A stretch of DNA of 64,000 nucleotides from Isoalcanivorax pacificus W11-5 (GCF_000299335.2 NZ_CP004387.1:2604001-2668000), one strand, 5' to 3'. Numbered from the stretch's first letter, positions 25,907 to 35,415 are shown. Notes: generated by a model not told the origin, from the letters alone. Made by a program: numbers and translations.

Positions 25907-26537
25907 GCCTGGCGTCGCGCCTTTTACCCTTGCCTACAGTTTTTCCGGCTCCGGCGTTCCCTTTTCCATCAGCGCCGAGCGCACACTGAAACCGGTCGGC
26001 GATGGCCAGTGGGAAATGCAGATCCGCGCCCGCAACATGCTCGGGGAGATCCGCGAGACGACCCGCTTCAGCTGGACCGAAGAGTGCCTGCCACAAAGCC
26101 TCTACTACGGGAATTACCGCCGTGGCCTCGGCAGAGAGCGCCAGGCCACCCTCACACTCGACCAGCGCACCGGCCTCGCCACCCTGACCCGCAACGGTGA
26201 GTTCAGCCGCGAATTCGAGATTGATGCGGACACCACCGACATCCTGTCACAGACCCTGGCACTGCAATGCCTGCTGCAACGCGGCGAATCCGGCGCCACC
26301 ACACTGGACGTGGCCAGCGAGCGCCGCCGCGAGCCCATGACCTATCAACGCCTTGGCGAAGAGCGCGTACGCACCGCTGCCGGACGGTTCAATGCCGTCA
26401 AGCTGGAGCGCGTGCGCGACGATGACAGCGGCCGACGCACCCTGCTATGGTTTGCGCCGGAGCTCGATTACACCCTGGTCAGGATGATCCAGGACAACGG
26501 CGACGACGAATACGAACTCGAACTGAAACGTCGCTGA
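25827..26537 (+). CDS. DUF3108 protein, exported (first copy)
   Basis: A 236-residue protein with a signal peptide ([17 protein letters not shown]) and a DUF3108 domain: PFTLAYSFSGSGVPFSISAERTL, FSWTEECLPQSLYY, RTAAGRFNAVKLERVRDD and LLWFAPELDYTLVRMIQDN. The fold is thought to be a beta-barrel-like periplasmic domain of unknown role. The start lies within the end of purN, so it is probably translated from the purMN transcript. A second copy follows. Confidence 0.87.
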   Translation: MDKSCLTPVIGSLLLVLLSSPAARASEPGVAPFTLAYSFSGSGVPFSISAERTLKPVGDGQWEMQIRARNMLGEIRETTRFSWTEECLPQSLYYGNYRRGLGRERQATLTLDQRTGLATLTRNGEFSREFEIDADTTDILSQTLALQCLLQRGESGATTLDVASERRREPMTYQRLGEERVRTAAGRFNAVKLERVRDDDSGRRTLLWFAPELDYTLVRMIQDNGDDEYELELKRR

Positions 26538-26572
26538 CCGCCCACCTTTTTCTTGCAAGCCGGGATGACACC

Positions 26573-27337
26573 ATGCGCAGAGCGATGTTTTTGCGAGGAT
26601 TGATCACAGCGTGCGTCTTCAGCCTGTGGCCCGTCGCCGCAGCGGCCGACACGGTGGACACGGACGACGACGCCCTGCAACCGTTCCGCGTCGAGTATCG
26701 CATCAACGTCAGCCGTATCCCCACCACCATCAAGGCGGACATGTCACTGGAAGCCGGTGAAGATGACACCTACCGCATGCAGTTAAGCATTGATTCAATG
26801 CTGATGAAGAATACCGAGCTGAGCATTTTCCGCTGGCTCGACTGTGCACCGCGCACCATGCACTACATGCACACATTTCGCGGTTTCCGCCGTGAGCGCG
26901 ATTACCAGATGGATTTCTTCTGGGACCCGCCACGTGTCAGCGCCACGACCCGCAGCGACGACGATGGCGAGGAAAGCGTGGACTATGACATCCCGTCTGA
27001 CACACTGGATGAGCTGACCATGCTGCTCAAGGCACGCTGCGTGATCAACGACGAGCAGACCGACTATCAGGTCACCACAGCCTACGGCAAGCGCCTGCGC
27101 ACCCACTATATCCATGTGGTCGGCCGCGAAACGCTGGATACGCCACTCGGCAAGCTGGACACCATCCGCATCGAGAAACGCCGCGACCAGGACAGCAAGC
27201 GCCGCACGGTATTCTGGCTGGCGCCGGAACTGGATTACCTGCTGGTGCGCGCCCGCCATATCGAATCCGCCGCGCTGTTCGGCGAGTTGCGCATGAGCGA
27301 CTACGAAGGGCCGTTTGACTATCTGAAGGACCGTTGA
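26573..27337 (+). CDS. DUF3108 protein, exported (second copy)
   Basis: A 254-residue paralogue of the gene just upstream, sharing the layout PFRVEYRINVSRIPTTIKADMSL, IFRWLDCAPRTMHYM, DTPLGKLDTIRIEKRRD and FWLAPELDYLLVRARHIE. A signal peptide (ITACVFSLWPVAAAA) is present. It starts 35 bp after the first copy, and the two probably form one transcript with purMN. Function unknown; the duplication and fixed position suggest a shared envelope role. Confidence 0.87.
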   Translation: MRRAMFLRGLITACVFSLWPVAAAADTVDTDDDALQPFRVEYRINVSRIPTTIKADMSLEAGEDDTYRMQLSIDSMLMKNTELSIFRWLDCAPRTMHYMHTFRGFRRERDYQMDFFWDPPRVSATTRSDDDGEESVDYDIPSDTLDELTMLLKARCVINDEQTDYQVTTAYGKRLRTHYIHVVGRETLDTPLGKLDTIRIEKRRDQDSKRRTVFWLAPELDYLLVRARHIESAALFGELRMSDYEGPFDYLKDR

Positions 27338-27372
27338 ATCCGGGCGGGCGCGACGGCGCCCGCCGGCAGGGA

Positions 27373-27942
27373 TCAGGCGCGCGGCAGTGTCACGCCGCGC
27401 TGGCCCATGTACTTGCCACCGCGATCACGGTACGAGGTTTCGCACACTTCATCGGATTCCAGGAACAGCATCTGCGCCACGCCTTCGTTGGCATAGATCT
27501 TCGCCGGCAGCGTGGTGGTGTTGGAAAACTCCAGCGTCACATGCCCTTCCCACTCCGGCTCCAGCGGCGTGACGTTGACGATGATACCGCACCGCGCGTA
27601 AGTGGATTTGCCCAGGCAGATGGTCAGTACACTGCGCGGGATGCGGAAGTATTCCACAGTACGTGCCAGCGCGAACGAGTTCGGCGGGATGATGCAATAA
27701 TCACCCCGGATATCGACAAAGCTTTTCTCATCGAAGTTCTTCGGGTCCACCGTGGCGGAATGGATATTGGTGAAGACCTTGAATTCATCCGCGCAGCGCA
27801 CGTCATACCCATAGCTGGACGTACCGTAGGAAATGATCTTGCCGCCCTGGTCGTTCTGGCGCACCAGTTCCGGCGCGAAAGGTTCGATCATCCCTTCCTG
27901 TTCCGCCATGCGGCGAATCCAGCGATCCGATTTGATACTCAT
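27373..27942 (-). CDS. dcd: dCTP deaminase
   Basis: Dcd converts dCTP to dUTP, feeding dTMP synthesis. Its 189 residues are close to the 193 of the E. coli enzyme. Motifs are [71 protein letters not shown] and [29 protein letters not shown] hairpin lies in the gap between its stop and the convergent DUF3108 gene, without a T run. It is upstream-adjacent to apbC on the same strand and separated by about 100 bp. Confidence 0.98.
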   Translation of the reverse strand: MSIKSDRWIRRMAEQEGMIEPFAPELVRQNDQGGKIISYGTSSYGYDVRCADEFKVFTNIHSATVDPKNFDEKSFVDIRGDYCIIPPNSFALARTVEYFRIPRSVLTICLGKSTYARCGIIVNVTPLEPEWEGHVTLEFSNTTTLPAKIYANEGVAQMLFLESDEVCETSYRDRGGKYMGQRGVTLPRA

Positions 27943-28039
27943 GCCATTCCCCTGTGTTCCAAAACAGCGCCAGGCGGCGGCGCCACGCGAATCGCCGCAT
28001 CATAGAGCCTGAGGGCGGATAAATCACCTGCGGGCCGTG

Positions 28040-29143
28040 TCAGTGCGTCTGCGGTGTGTGGGTCATCACCATGCGGGCAAACGCCTGCTGGCCACGGGCC
28101 TGCAACGACAGCCGGCCAGCCAGCCGGCGTGCCGCTGCCATATAGAGCGCGGCCTCGGCGCTGTCCGGCTGGGCCACCACCAGCGGCGTACCCTGATCCG
28201 CCTGGGCACGGATGCGTGTCGCCAGCGGCAGGCTGCCCAGCAACGTCGTCTGGTACTGTTCCGCCAGCGCAGCACCACCGCCCTCGCCAAAGACATGCTC
28301 GGCATGGCCACACTGGCTGCAGACGTGCACCGCCATGTTTTCCACCACGCCCAGCACACTGATGCCGACCTTGCGGAACATCTCGATGCCCTTGCGGGCG
28401 TCCAGCAGCGCCACATCCTGCGGCGTGGTCACCACCACGCTGCCGGACACCGGCACCCGCTGGGCCAGCGTCAGCTGGATGTCGCCGGTGCCCGGTGGCA
28501 GGTCGACGATCAAATAATCGAGATCACGCCAGAGCGTCTGCGTCACCAGTTGCTGCAACGCACCACTGGCCTTGGGGCCACGCCAGACCACTGGCGTTGT
28601 CGCATCGACCAGAAAGCCGATCGACATCACCTCAATGCCATGCGCCTGCGGCGCAAGGAAATACTTCTGCTCCTGCACACCAGGCCGGGTACCCTCCGGC
28701 AGGCCCAGCATCAACGGCAGGCTGGGGCCGAAGATATCGGCGTCCAGCATGCCGACGCGTGCGCCCTCGGCGGCCAGCGCCAGCGCCAGGTTCACGGCCG
28801 TGGTGGACTTGCCCACTCCGCCCTTGCCGGACGCCACGGCGATCACGTTGCGCACGTTCGGCAATGCCGCCATCTGCTGCTGTGCGCGGTGGTGTTGCAC
28901 CTGCCAGTCCAGCGTCAGGTGCAGCGCGCGACCGCCCAGCACCGGCGCCAGCGCCTGCTCGACCTGACGGCGGTACAGTGGCAGCCGGGTGTCGCAGGGA
29001 TACCCGAAACGCAGTGCCAACGACACCGCGTCGTCGTCAATCGTCAGCGACTGTAAAACATGCGCACTGATCAGGTCACAGCCCAGCGCATCGGGCACTA
29101 CTGTGGCCAGTGCCTGTCTGATAGCGTGATCCGGGGCAACCAT
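28040..29143 (-). CDS. apbC: Iron-sulphur cluster carrier protein ApbC/Mrp
   Basis: A P-loop ATPase that carries and delivers Fe-S clusters. The N-terminal 90 residues form the MIP18-like (DUF59) domain. The ATPase core has VIAVASGKGGVGKSTTAVNLA (Walker A), MLDADIFGPSLPLMLG, YLIVDLPPGTGDIQLTL, and a cluster-binding C-x-x-C in VHVCSQCGHAEHVFG. AGGAGG lies four bases before the ATG at 29143. The frame is open further upstream, but that part has no family match. About 367 residues is normal. Confidence 0.97.
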   Translation of the reverse strand: MVAPDHAIRQALATVVPDALGCDLISAHVLQSLTIDDDAVSLALRFGYPCDTRLPLYRRQVEQALAPVLGGRALHLTLDWQVQHHRAQQQMAALPNVRNVIAVASGKGGVGKSTTAVNLALALAAEGARVGMLDADIFGPSLPLMLGLPEGTRPGVQEQKYFLAPQAHGIEVMSIGFLVDATTPVVWRGPKASGALQQLVTQTLWRDLDYLIVDLPPGTGDIQLTLAQRVPVSGSVVVTTPQDVALLDARKGIEMFRKVGISVLGVVENMAVHVCSQCGHAEHVFGEGGGAALAEQYQTTLLGSLPLATRIRAQADQGTPLVVAQPDSAEAALYMAAARRLAGRLSLQARGQQAFARMVMTHTPQTH

Positions 29144-29302
29144 GACACCTCCTGCAAGATTCAAGCGGCACACCGGCTGCAATGACCGGTGGCGTGGTGC
29201 GCCATGATAAGCAGCGCGTCCGCCACCGCCAAGGCAGCGGCCCCGGAGACATTTGCGACTACTTTCTGCACAATGCAACGACCAGCCTGCGAGGACCTGA
29301 TT

Positions 29303-30007
29303 ATGGCTATCCGCCGCATCACCGGCACTTTCTTTCTGTTGACCCTGTTGGCCGGCGGCCTGACCGCCTGTGGCGCAGGCACCCACCCGGCCCCGCGTGA
29401 CACCCTGGATGTGTCCGGTACCGGCGAAGTGAAGGCCACCCCGGACCGGTTCCGTGTACGCGCTGTCTCCAGCCGCACCGGCGACGATATCAACGCCATG
29501 AAACAGGAAGTCGACGCCGAGATCGGTGCCGCCATCAAACTGGCGGGCGAGCTGAACATTCCTGACAACCAGGTCAGCGCCACCGGCATCACCATCCAGC
29601 CGGAATGGCAATGGCAACCGGAGCGCAAACTGATCGGTCATCGCGTTGCCCGCGACATCGACTTCGCCGTTGACGGTATCGACGACTACGCCGCGCTGCT
29701 GGAAGCACTGACCGAGATCGGCTTCACCGAACTGAATCAGGCCGGTGCCGAGCTGGCCGACCCGGTTGCACTGGAAGAAGAAGCACTGCGTAAAGCAGTG
29801 GAAGACGCCCGCCGCAAGGCCCAGATACTGGCTGACGCTGCCGGCCGCAAGCTGGGCCAGGTGATTCTGGTGCAGGAACAGGGCGGCAGCATGCCGCAGC
29901 CGATGATGATGGCCATGGACATGGCCGCCAAACGCGAAAGCAGCGCCTATGCCGCCGGTGAAATGACCGTGCGCCAGCAGGTCCAGGTCCGCTTTACGCT
30001 CGACTGA
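29303..30007 (+). CDS. SIMPL-domain (DUF541) lipoprotein
   Basis: A 234-residue lipoprotein: the signal peptide ends in the lipobox LTAC (FFLLTLLAGGLTACGAG). The SIMPL domain follows (LDVSGTGEVKATPDRFRV, NQVSATGITIQPEWQW, AVEDARRKAQILADAAGRKLGQV, VRQQVQVRFTL). E. coli members (YggE) are linked to oxidative stress tolerance, but the mechanism is unclear. GAGG lies eight bases before the ATG. It is divergent from apbC and ends 2 bp before the AraC gene. Confidence 0.9.
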   Translation: MAIRRITGTFFLLTLLAGGLTACGAGTHPAPRDTLDVSGTGEVKATPDRFRVRAVSSRTGDDINAMKQEVDAEIGAAIKLAGELNIPDNQVSATGITIQPEWQWQPERKLIGHRVARDIDFAVDGIDDYAALLEALTEIGFTELNQAGAELADPVALEEEALRKAVEDARRKAQILADAAGRKLGQVILVQEQGGSMPQPMMMAMDMAAKRESSAYAAGEMTVRQQVQVRFTLD

Positions 30008-30009
30008 CG

Positions 30010-31032
30010 ATGACCAGCCTGGGCAGCATTTCCGGCGCGGCGCTTGACCAGTATCTGGTCAGCGCCCGTGCTGCCGGGCTGGATATCTCCCCCGCCCTGG
30101 CCGATGCCGGCCTGGATGAAGCCACCGCACGACAACCCGACAGCCGCGTCCCCGGCGAACGCTTTGAAATCCTGCTGGAACGCCTGATCGCCATTTCCGG
30201 GGACCCCCTGTTCGGCCTGCATACCTCGCAATTCGTCCAGCCCGGTTCCTACAGTGTGATGGGCTATATCGCCATGAACGCCACCACCCTCAACGAAGCG
30301 CTGTCGAAAGTGGCGCTGTACGAGAAACTGGTCGGCGACATGGGCACCACGGAAGTCATGCCCGCCGGACAACTGGTGGAAGTGCGCTGGTGTTGCCGCC
30401 ACACGCGCCAGCCGGTCCGCCGGCATCTGATCGAGAACGTGTTCGGCTCCTGGGTCCGCTACAGCCGCTGGCTGGCCAACAACGATGCACTGACGCCGGA
30501 ACTGGTGCTGTTCGAACACGATGTGCACGACAGCAGCGCCGTGGCGGCCTACGAAAAAGTGTTCGGCTGCGAAGTACGCTTCAACCAGCCCTGCTCCGCC
30601 CTGCGCGCCGACCCGCGCGTGCTGGACGTGCGCCTGCGCCATCCCGACCCGCACCTGCTGTCGACACTGGAAGCGCACGCCGCCAGCAAGCTCCAGCAGC
30701 TGGGCATTGATACGTCACTGGCGCACAAGGTCCGCGAACAGATCCGTGCCAGCCTCGGCGAGCGGCTACCACGCAAGGAACAGATCGCCTGCGAGCTGGG
30801 CATCAACATGCGCACCCTGCACCGCCGGCTGCGCGAAGAAGGCACCACCTGGCAGCAGGTGCTGGACGAATTGCGCCAGCAGCTGGCGCTGCAATACCTG
30901 CGTGACAGCGACCTGCCCCAGGCCAGCATCGCCGAACGGCTCGGCTATTCCGACATCCGCTCATTCCAGCGCAGCTTCAAACGCCACAACGGCATTACCC
31001 CCGGTGACTACCGCAGCCGGGAAAAACCCTGA
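30010..31032 (+). CDS. AraC-family transcriptional regulator
   Basis: A 340-residue regulator of the OruR/ArgR-like AraC group. The N-terminal 200 residues form the arabinose-binding-like domain (PGERFEILLERLIAISGDPLFGLHTSQFVQPGSYSVMGYI). The C-terminal AraC domain has two helix-turn-helix units: KEQIACELGINMRTLHRRLREEGTTW and QASIAERLGYSDIRSFQRSFKRHNGITPGDYR. It begins two bases after the SIMPL stop and ends 24 bp before the GCS2-like gene, which it may control. The ligand is unknown. Confidence 0.93.
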   Translation: MTSLGSISGAALDQYLVSARAAGLDISPALADAGLDEATARQPDSRVPGERFEILLERLIAISGDPLFGLHTSQFVQPGSYSVMGYIAMNATTLNEALSKVALYEKLVGDMGTTEVMPAGQLVEVRWCCRHTRQPVRRHLIENVFGSWVRYSRWLANNDALTPELVLFEHDVHDSSAVAAYEKVFGCEVRFNQPCSALRADPRVLDVRLRHPDPHLLSTLEAHAASKLQQLGIDTSLAHKVREQIRASLGERLPRKEQIACELGINMRTLHRRLREEGTTWQQVLDELRQQLALQYLRDSDLPQASIAERLGYSDIRSFQRSFKRHNGITPGDYRSREKP

Positions 31033-31056
31033 CCGGCCACTGACACGGAGCAGCGA

Positions 31057-32514
31057 ATGGGCACCAAGACCTGCACCGGCCATTACAGCGATGAAGATTA
31101 CCTGCGGTTCAGCCACCGCCTGCGCGAACAATTGCCACTGCTGCACAGCCAGTTGCGCAGCGGTCGCCTCGACCACGGCCCGGTGACCCTCGGGGCAGAA
31201 CTGGAACTGTATATCACCGATACCGCCTTCACCCCGCTGCATGCCAACCGGGCCCTGCTCGACGCTGCCGGCGACCCGCTGCTGCAACTGGAACTCAACC
31301 GCTTCAACCTGGAATACAACCTGGCGCCACAGGCCATTGCCGGCGCACCGTTCAGCCATTACGCCCGGGCCGTGCAACAGCAACTGGCGCGGCTCAACCA
31401 GCTGGCCGGCCAGTTGGATACACCGGGCCATGTCCTGGCCATCGGTATTCTGCCGACACTGACAGCCGCCGATTTCCACGACTGCATGACAGACGAGCCG
31501 CGATATCAGGCGTTGTCCTCCGGGCTGCGCCGCATTCGCGGCGAACCGTTTCATATCCACATCGAAGGCGCACAGGACACGCTGGAGTGCCGCAACGAGG
31601 ACGTCACGCTGGAAGGCGCCAATACCTCCTGGCAATGTCACCTGCGCGTGCCGGCACACGAGTTTGCCGGCTGGTATAACGCCATCCAGCTTGTCACCCC
31701 GCTGGCCGTGGGCCTGTCCGGCAACAGCCCGCTGCTGTTCGGCAAGCACCTGTGGGAAGAAACCCGCATCGCCCTGTTCCGGCAATCCATCGACAGCCGT
31801 GGCCAGCAGGCACAACGCTGGCGCGCACCGGCACGGGTGGCGTTCGGCGAGGGCTGGGTACGGGACAGCGCCTGGGAACTGTTCGCCTCGGCGGTGGCGC
31901 TATATCCCCCGATCCTGCCCGATTGCAGCAACGATGATCCGGCCGCCCTGACCGAACTGCGCCAGCACATGGGCACCGTGTGGCTGTGGAACCGGCCGGT
32001 GTTCGATCCTGCCGATGGCAGCCATCTGCGCATTGAAATGCGCGCCCTGCCGGCGGGCCCCACCGGCGCCGACATGGCCGCCAGCACGGCGTTCCTGATC
32101 GGCGCCGCCAACACCCTGCGGCAGCGTATCGACCACCTGATCACCGCATTGCCGTTCCGCTATGGCGAGTACAATTTTGTCGAAGCCGCCCGCGCCGGCC
32201 TGGAAGCACGGCTGGTCTGGCCCTGCGCCACCCAGGTGGAACTGTTCGACCGCGCCCTGCCGGATATCGTCCGCGAGTTGCTGCCCGCCGCCCGCGAAGG
32301 CCTGACGGCGCTCGGTGTCGACGCCGCCGAGGCAGACCGGCAGTGCGCGTTGATCCAGGCGCGGCTGGCCAGCGGCCAGACCGGCAGCCGCTGGTTGCGG
32401 CGCGGCCTGCAGCACTACGGCAACACGTTGCACGGCACACAGGCCCTGCTGAAGGATTACCACCGTCATCAGGCCGGCGGCCGGCCCGTGCACGAATGGG
32501 CGCTACCGGCATGA
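31057..32514 (+). CDS. GCS2-family glutamate-cysteine ligase-like protein
   Basis: A 485-residue protein of the ATP-dependent carboxylate-amine ligase fold (GCS2). GAELELYITD holds the metal/glutamate E-x-E, NRFNLEYNLAP and EPFHIHIEGAQD are conserved loops, and HLRIEMRALPAGPTGADMAA forms the end of the active site. It may join an amine or amino acid to a glutamyl carboxylate; true glutathione synthesis is not implied. A weak ACACGGAG precedes the ATG. Its stop overlaps the next gene (ATGA), so ligase and hydrolase are coupled. The substrate is unknown. Confidence 0.85.
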   Translation: MGTKTCTGHYSDEDYLRFSHRLREQLPLLHSQLRSGRLDHGPVTLGAELELYITDTAFTPLHANRALLDAAGDPLLQLELNRFNLEYNLAPQAIAGAPFSHYARAVQQQLARLNQLAGQLDTPGHVLAIGILPTLTAADFHDCMTDEPRYQALSSGLRRIRGEPFHIHIEGAQDTLECRNEDVTLEGANTSWQCHLRVPAHEFAGWYNAIQLVTPLAVGLSGNSPLLFGKHLWEETRIALFRQSIDSRGQQAQRWRAPARVAFGEGWVRDSAWELFASAVALYPPILPDCSNDDPAALTELRQHMGTVWLWNRPVFDPADGSHLRIEMRALPAGPTGADMAASTAFLIGAANTLRQRIDHLITALPFRYGEYNFVEAARAGLEARLVWPCATQVELFDRALPDIVRELLPAAREGLTALGVDAAEADRQCALIQARLASGQTGSRWLRRGLQHYGNTLHGTQALLKDYHRHQAGGRPVHEWALPA

Positions 32515-33545
32515 CCCCGCTGCATCACATCAACCCGTTTGTGATGCCCCTGCCACCCCGGCCGGAAGACTGGCTCGCCACCCTGCCCGGCCCCAGCCTG
32601 ATTCACCTGCACGGTGCCGACCCGACCCGGGTGCGGGTGCTGGTCACATTGCTGCACGGCAATGAACCGTCCGGCCTGATCGCCACCCACCAGTGGCTGC
32701 GCGACGGCCGCGCGGCGGTGGAACACGGCCTGGCCACCGATCTGGTGATCATCCTCGCCAGCGTCGAGGCGGCACGCACGCCGCCGCGCTACAGCCACCG
32801 CCACCTGCCCGGCCAGCGCGACCTGAACCGCTGCTTCCGTGCCCCCTGGCACGATGCACCGGGACGGCTCGCACAGGCGATCCTGGCCGAGCTGGTGGCG
32901 CTGGGGCCGGAAGCCGTCGTTGACCTGCACAACACCTCCGGCCGCAGCCCGGCGTTTGCCGTGGCCGCACTGGACGACCATCGTCATCGCACACTGGCCG
33001 GCATGTTCTGCGACCACATGATTGTCACCGACCTGCGCCTGGGCGCACTGATGGACTGCGCCGAAACCCTGTTCCCGACCCTGACCGTGGAATGCGGCGG
33101 CGCCGATGATCCCGGCGCACATTCGCTGGCCGGCGATGTGCTGCGGCGCTTCGGCGGCCGCCCCGAGCTGTTCGCGGCACAACCGGCTACCGACACCCTG
33201 CGCGTCTTCCGCAACCCGGTGCGGGTGGAACTGACGCCGGGCGCCAGCCTGAGCTTCGACACCGACAGCGGCGCCGACGTGACCCTGAGCCACGACATCC
33301 AGGCCCGCAACTTTCATGTCAGCCAACCCGGCGATGTGCTGGCGTGGCTGCGTGACACCCGCGAAATCCGCCTGAGCGCCCGCGATCATCGCGGCCGCCC
33401 CGTGCTCAACGAGCTGTTCGCCATCCGCGACAACGCGCTGACGCCGCGCGTGCCACTGCGACTGTTCATGGCCACCGGGCGGGCCGACATCGCGGCCAGC
33501 GACTGCCTCTTTTACGTTGCCCCGGGGCAAGACAAACTTCCCTGA
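32511..33545 (+). CDS. Succinylglutamate desuccinylase/aspartoacylase-like zinc hydrolase
   Basis: A 344-residue M14-type zinc enzyme of the AstE/AspA group. LVTLLHGNEPSGLIA carries the H-x-x-E zinc ligands, AVVDLHNTSG the third ligand, RDLNRCFRA the substrate-binding residues, and FPTLTVECGG the catalytic Glu. It probably hydrolyses an N-acyl or amide bond. Being translationally coupled to the GCS2-like ligase, the pair may make and break, or edit, the same class of amide. The substrate is inferred only by family. Confidence 0.85.
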   Translation: MTPLHHINPFVMPLPPRPEDWLATLPGPSLIHLHGADPTRVRVLVTLLHGNEPSGLIATHQWLRDGRAAVEHGLATDLVIILASVEAARTPPRYSHRHLPGQRDLNRCFRAPWHDAPGRLAQAILAELVALGPEAVVDLHNTSGRSPAFAVAALDDHRHRTLAGMFCDHMIVTDLRLGALMDCAETLFPTLTVECGGADDPGAHSLAGDVLRRFGGRPELFAAQPATDTLRVFRNPVRVELTPGASLSFDTDSGADVTLSHDIQARNFHVSQPGDVLAWLRDTREIRLSARDHRGRPVLNELFAIRDNALTPRVPLRLFMATGRADIAASDCLFYVAPGQDKLP

Positions 33546-33693
33546 CTGTCCGACAATCAAGCCGCACACCGCTGCCCCGGATGTGGCAAAGTGCTGGCAT
33601 ATCGTCGTGCCTGTCATTGCACGACTGTCACAGCGACAACAAGCAGAACAACAGGCCGCCGGGCCCACCCGGTGGCAGACTGGGAGATCATTC

Positions 33694-35178
33694 ATGAAGC
33701 GAGCCCTGCGGCAGCTCGAACAGGCCATTGCCCACGCCAGCGACTACGCCACCTGGCGCGAGGCCAGCGAAGAACATGACCGTCTCTCCGGCGCCGAAGA
33801 CTGGAAAGAGATCGACCGCTCGCCCTATTACGACTACGAACTGATCCGCAACCGGCTGGCGCAGATCCGCCAGGCCCGCGAGCGCGGCGACGTCAACAAA
33901 CTGGTGTTTCACCTGCACGAAGGGTTGCACGGCAACCTGGGCAATATTTCCAACCCGATGCTGTACCGTTTTTCCCGCGTCGGCACCAAGCGCCTGATCG
34001 AGCACTACCTGGCCGAAGTCAGCACGGCGCTGAATTACCTCTGCGACAACGAGTTCGAGGAGTTTCCGTTCAAGGACAAACTGGATTTCTTCGAAACCAC
34101 CGGCCAGGCCTTCGGCCAGAGTTGCCTGATGCTCTCCGGCGGCGCAGCACTGGGGCTGTTTCATATCGGTGTCTGCAAGGCGCTGTGGGAACAGGGCCTG
34201 CTGCCGTCAGTGATCTCCGGCTCCAGCGCCGGCTCGATCATCGCGTCCGTGGTCGGCTCCCATGACGACAGCGAAATGCAGTGCAAGCTGCAACCGGAAA
34301 ACCTCTACCTCGAAGCCTTCCGCTATATCGGCTGGACCGGCATCCTGCGCGGCACGCCGGTGCTGGACGGCGACCACCTGGAAGCCTGCCTGGAAGAAAA
34401 CATTCCGGACCTGACGTTCGAAGAGGCGTATCGGAAAACCGGCCGCGAAATCAACATCACGGTCAGCCCGTACGACCGCCACCAGCATGCCCGGCTGCTG
34501 AACTGGCGCACCTCACCGAACGTGCTGATCCGCAAGGCAACCCTGGCGTCCTGTGCGATCCCCGGCATCTACCCGCCGGTGAACCTGTGGGCGAAAAATC
34601 TCGAAGGCGAAAAAGTCCCGTATATTCCCGGGCGCAAGTTTGTTGACGGTTCCATCAAGGACGACCTGCCGATCCGCCGGCTGGCGCGCCTGTATGGCGT
34701 CAACCATTCCATCGTCAGCCAGACCAATCCGCATATCGTGCCGTTCCTGCCCCGCGCCAGCGACCGCTCGCGCACGCTGCCGGTGCTGACCGACTGGCTG
34801 GTGCGCAATGTCGCCATGAACCTGCGCTACGGTGTGGAGCTTGCGCAAAGCCGTGTCCATTCCAACGACCTCGGCCTGATGCTGGACAAGGCCAAGTCCG
34901 TGCTCAGCCAGAACTATGTCGGGGACATCAATCTGATTCCACCCCGCCAGCCGCTCAGCCTGCTGAAAGTCCTGGCCAATCCGACCGTGGACGACGTGCG
35001 CAATTACATCCGCACCGGCGAGCGCACCACCTGGCCAAGCATGGACATGGTGCGCAACTCCACCAGCATCAGCCGCACGTTCCACACCTGCATACAGCGG
35101 CTGGACAAGCTCGAGGCGGAGAAACTGCAACGGCTGCGCCTGGTCAGCGAACAGGGCAACCGGTTGTCGGCGCAGTGA
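33694..35178 (+). CDS. DUF3336/patatin-like phospholipase
   Basis: A 494-residue lipase-like protein. The N-terminal DUF3336 segment (residues about 1-130) resembles that of yeast triacylglycerol lipases such as Tgl3. The patatin domain has the oxyanion stretch LSGGAALGLFHIG, the nucleophile elbow SGSSAGSIIAS (G-x-S-x-G) and the catalytic Asp in FVDGSIKDDLPIRRLA. GGGAG lies about six bases before the ATG. Such proteins may release fatty acids from stored wax esters or triacylglycerol, which fits an oil-using bacterium, but that role is inference. Confidence 0.92.
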   Translation: MKRALRQLEQAIAHASDYATWREASEEHDRLSGAEDWKEIDRSPYYDYELIRNRLAQIRQARERGDVNKLVFHLHEGLHGNLGNISNPMLYRFSRVGTKRLIEHYLAEVSTALNYLCDNEFEEFPFKDKLDFFETTGQAFGQSCLMLSGGAALGLFHIGVCKALWEQGLLPSVISGSSAGSIIASVVGSHDDSEMQCKLQPENLYLEAFRYIGWTGILRGTPVLDGDHLEACLEENIPDLTFEEAYRKTGREINITVSPYDRHQHARLLNWRTSPNVLIRKATLASCAIPGIYPPVNLWAKNLEGEKVPYIPGRKFVDGSIKDDLPIRRLARLYGVNHSIVSQTNPHIVPFLPRASDRSRTLPVLTDWLVRNVAMNLRYGVELAQSRVHSNDLGLMLDKAKSVLSQNYVGDINLIPPRQPLSLLKVLANPTVDDVRNYIRTGERTTWPSMDMVRNSTSISRTFHTCIQRLDKLEAEKLQRLRLVSEQGNRLSAQ

Positions 35179-35415
35179 TGGCAATGACGTCTTTCAGAGC
35201 CTAGTATCGCGGTTAGCCGTGTGCCACCGGAGCGCCGTCGCAGCGACCGGTGGCAAGGTACCCGGGTACCAGCACGAAAAAGGGATTTATGCGACTGGCG
35301 GAGCCAGGTTGTATCCGCCCTCATCGCCGCCGCGCACCGTCGCCGGCGGCGTCAGACAGGGAAACGAGGGCATGATGTCGTTGCTGCACCGGCGACCGTC
35401 CACCCGAGGGTGGGC
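35179..35415. other. Leader region of the hybrid kinase
   Basis: A 237-bp interval with no gene. It holds CCACCGG/CCGGTGG (35224-35230/35247-35253) around a 16-base loop and a perfect 14-bp palindrome GGTACCCGGGTACC at 35257-35270. I compared it by eye with c-di-GMP and other riboswitch patterns and found no match. Confidence 0.5.

Noticed and set aside
28037-29056. Plus-strand frame of 339 codons opposite apbC
   Set aside because: ApbC P-loop and C-x-x-C motifs are on the minus strand; the opposite frame is a shadow.
35179-35415. Riboswitch (c-di-GMP type) before the hybrid kinase
   Set aside because: The conserved core of that class is not present; only simple palindromes are seen.
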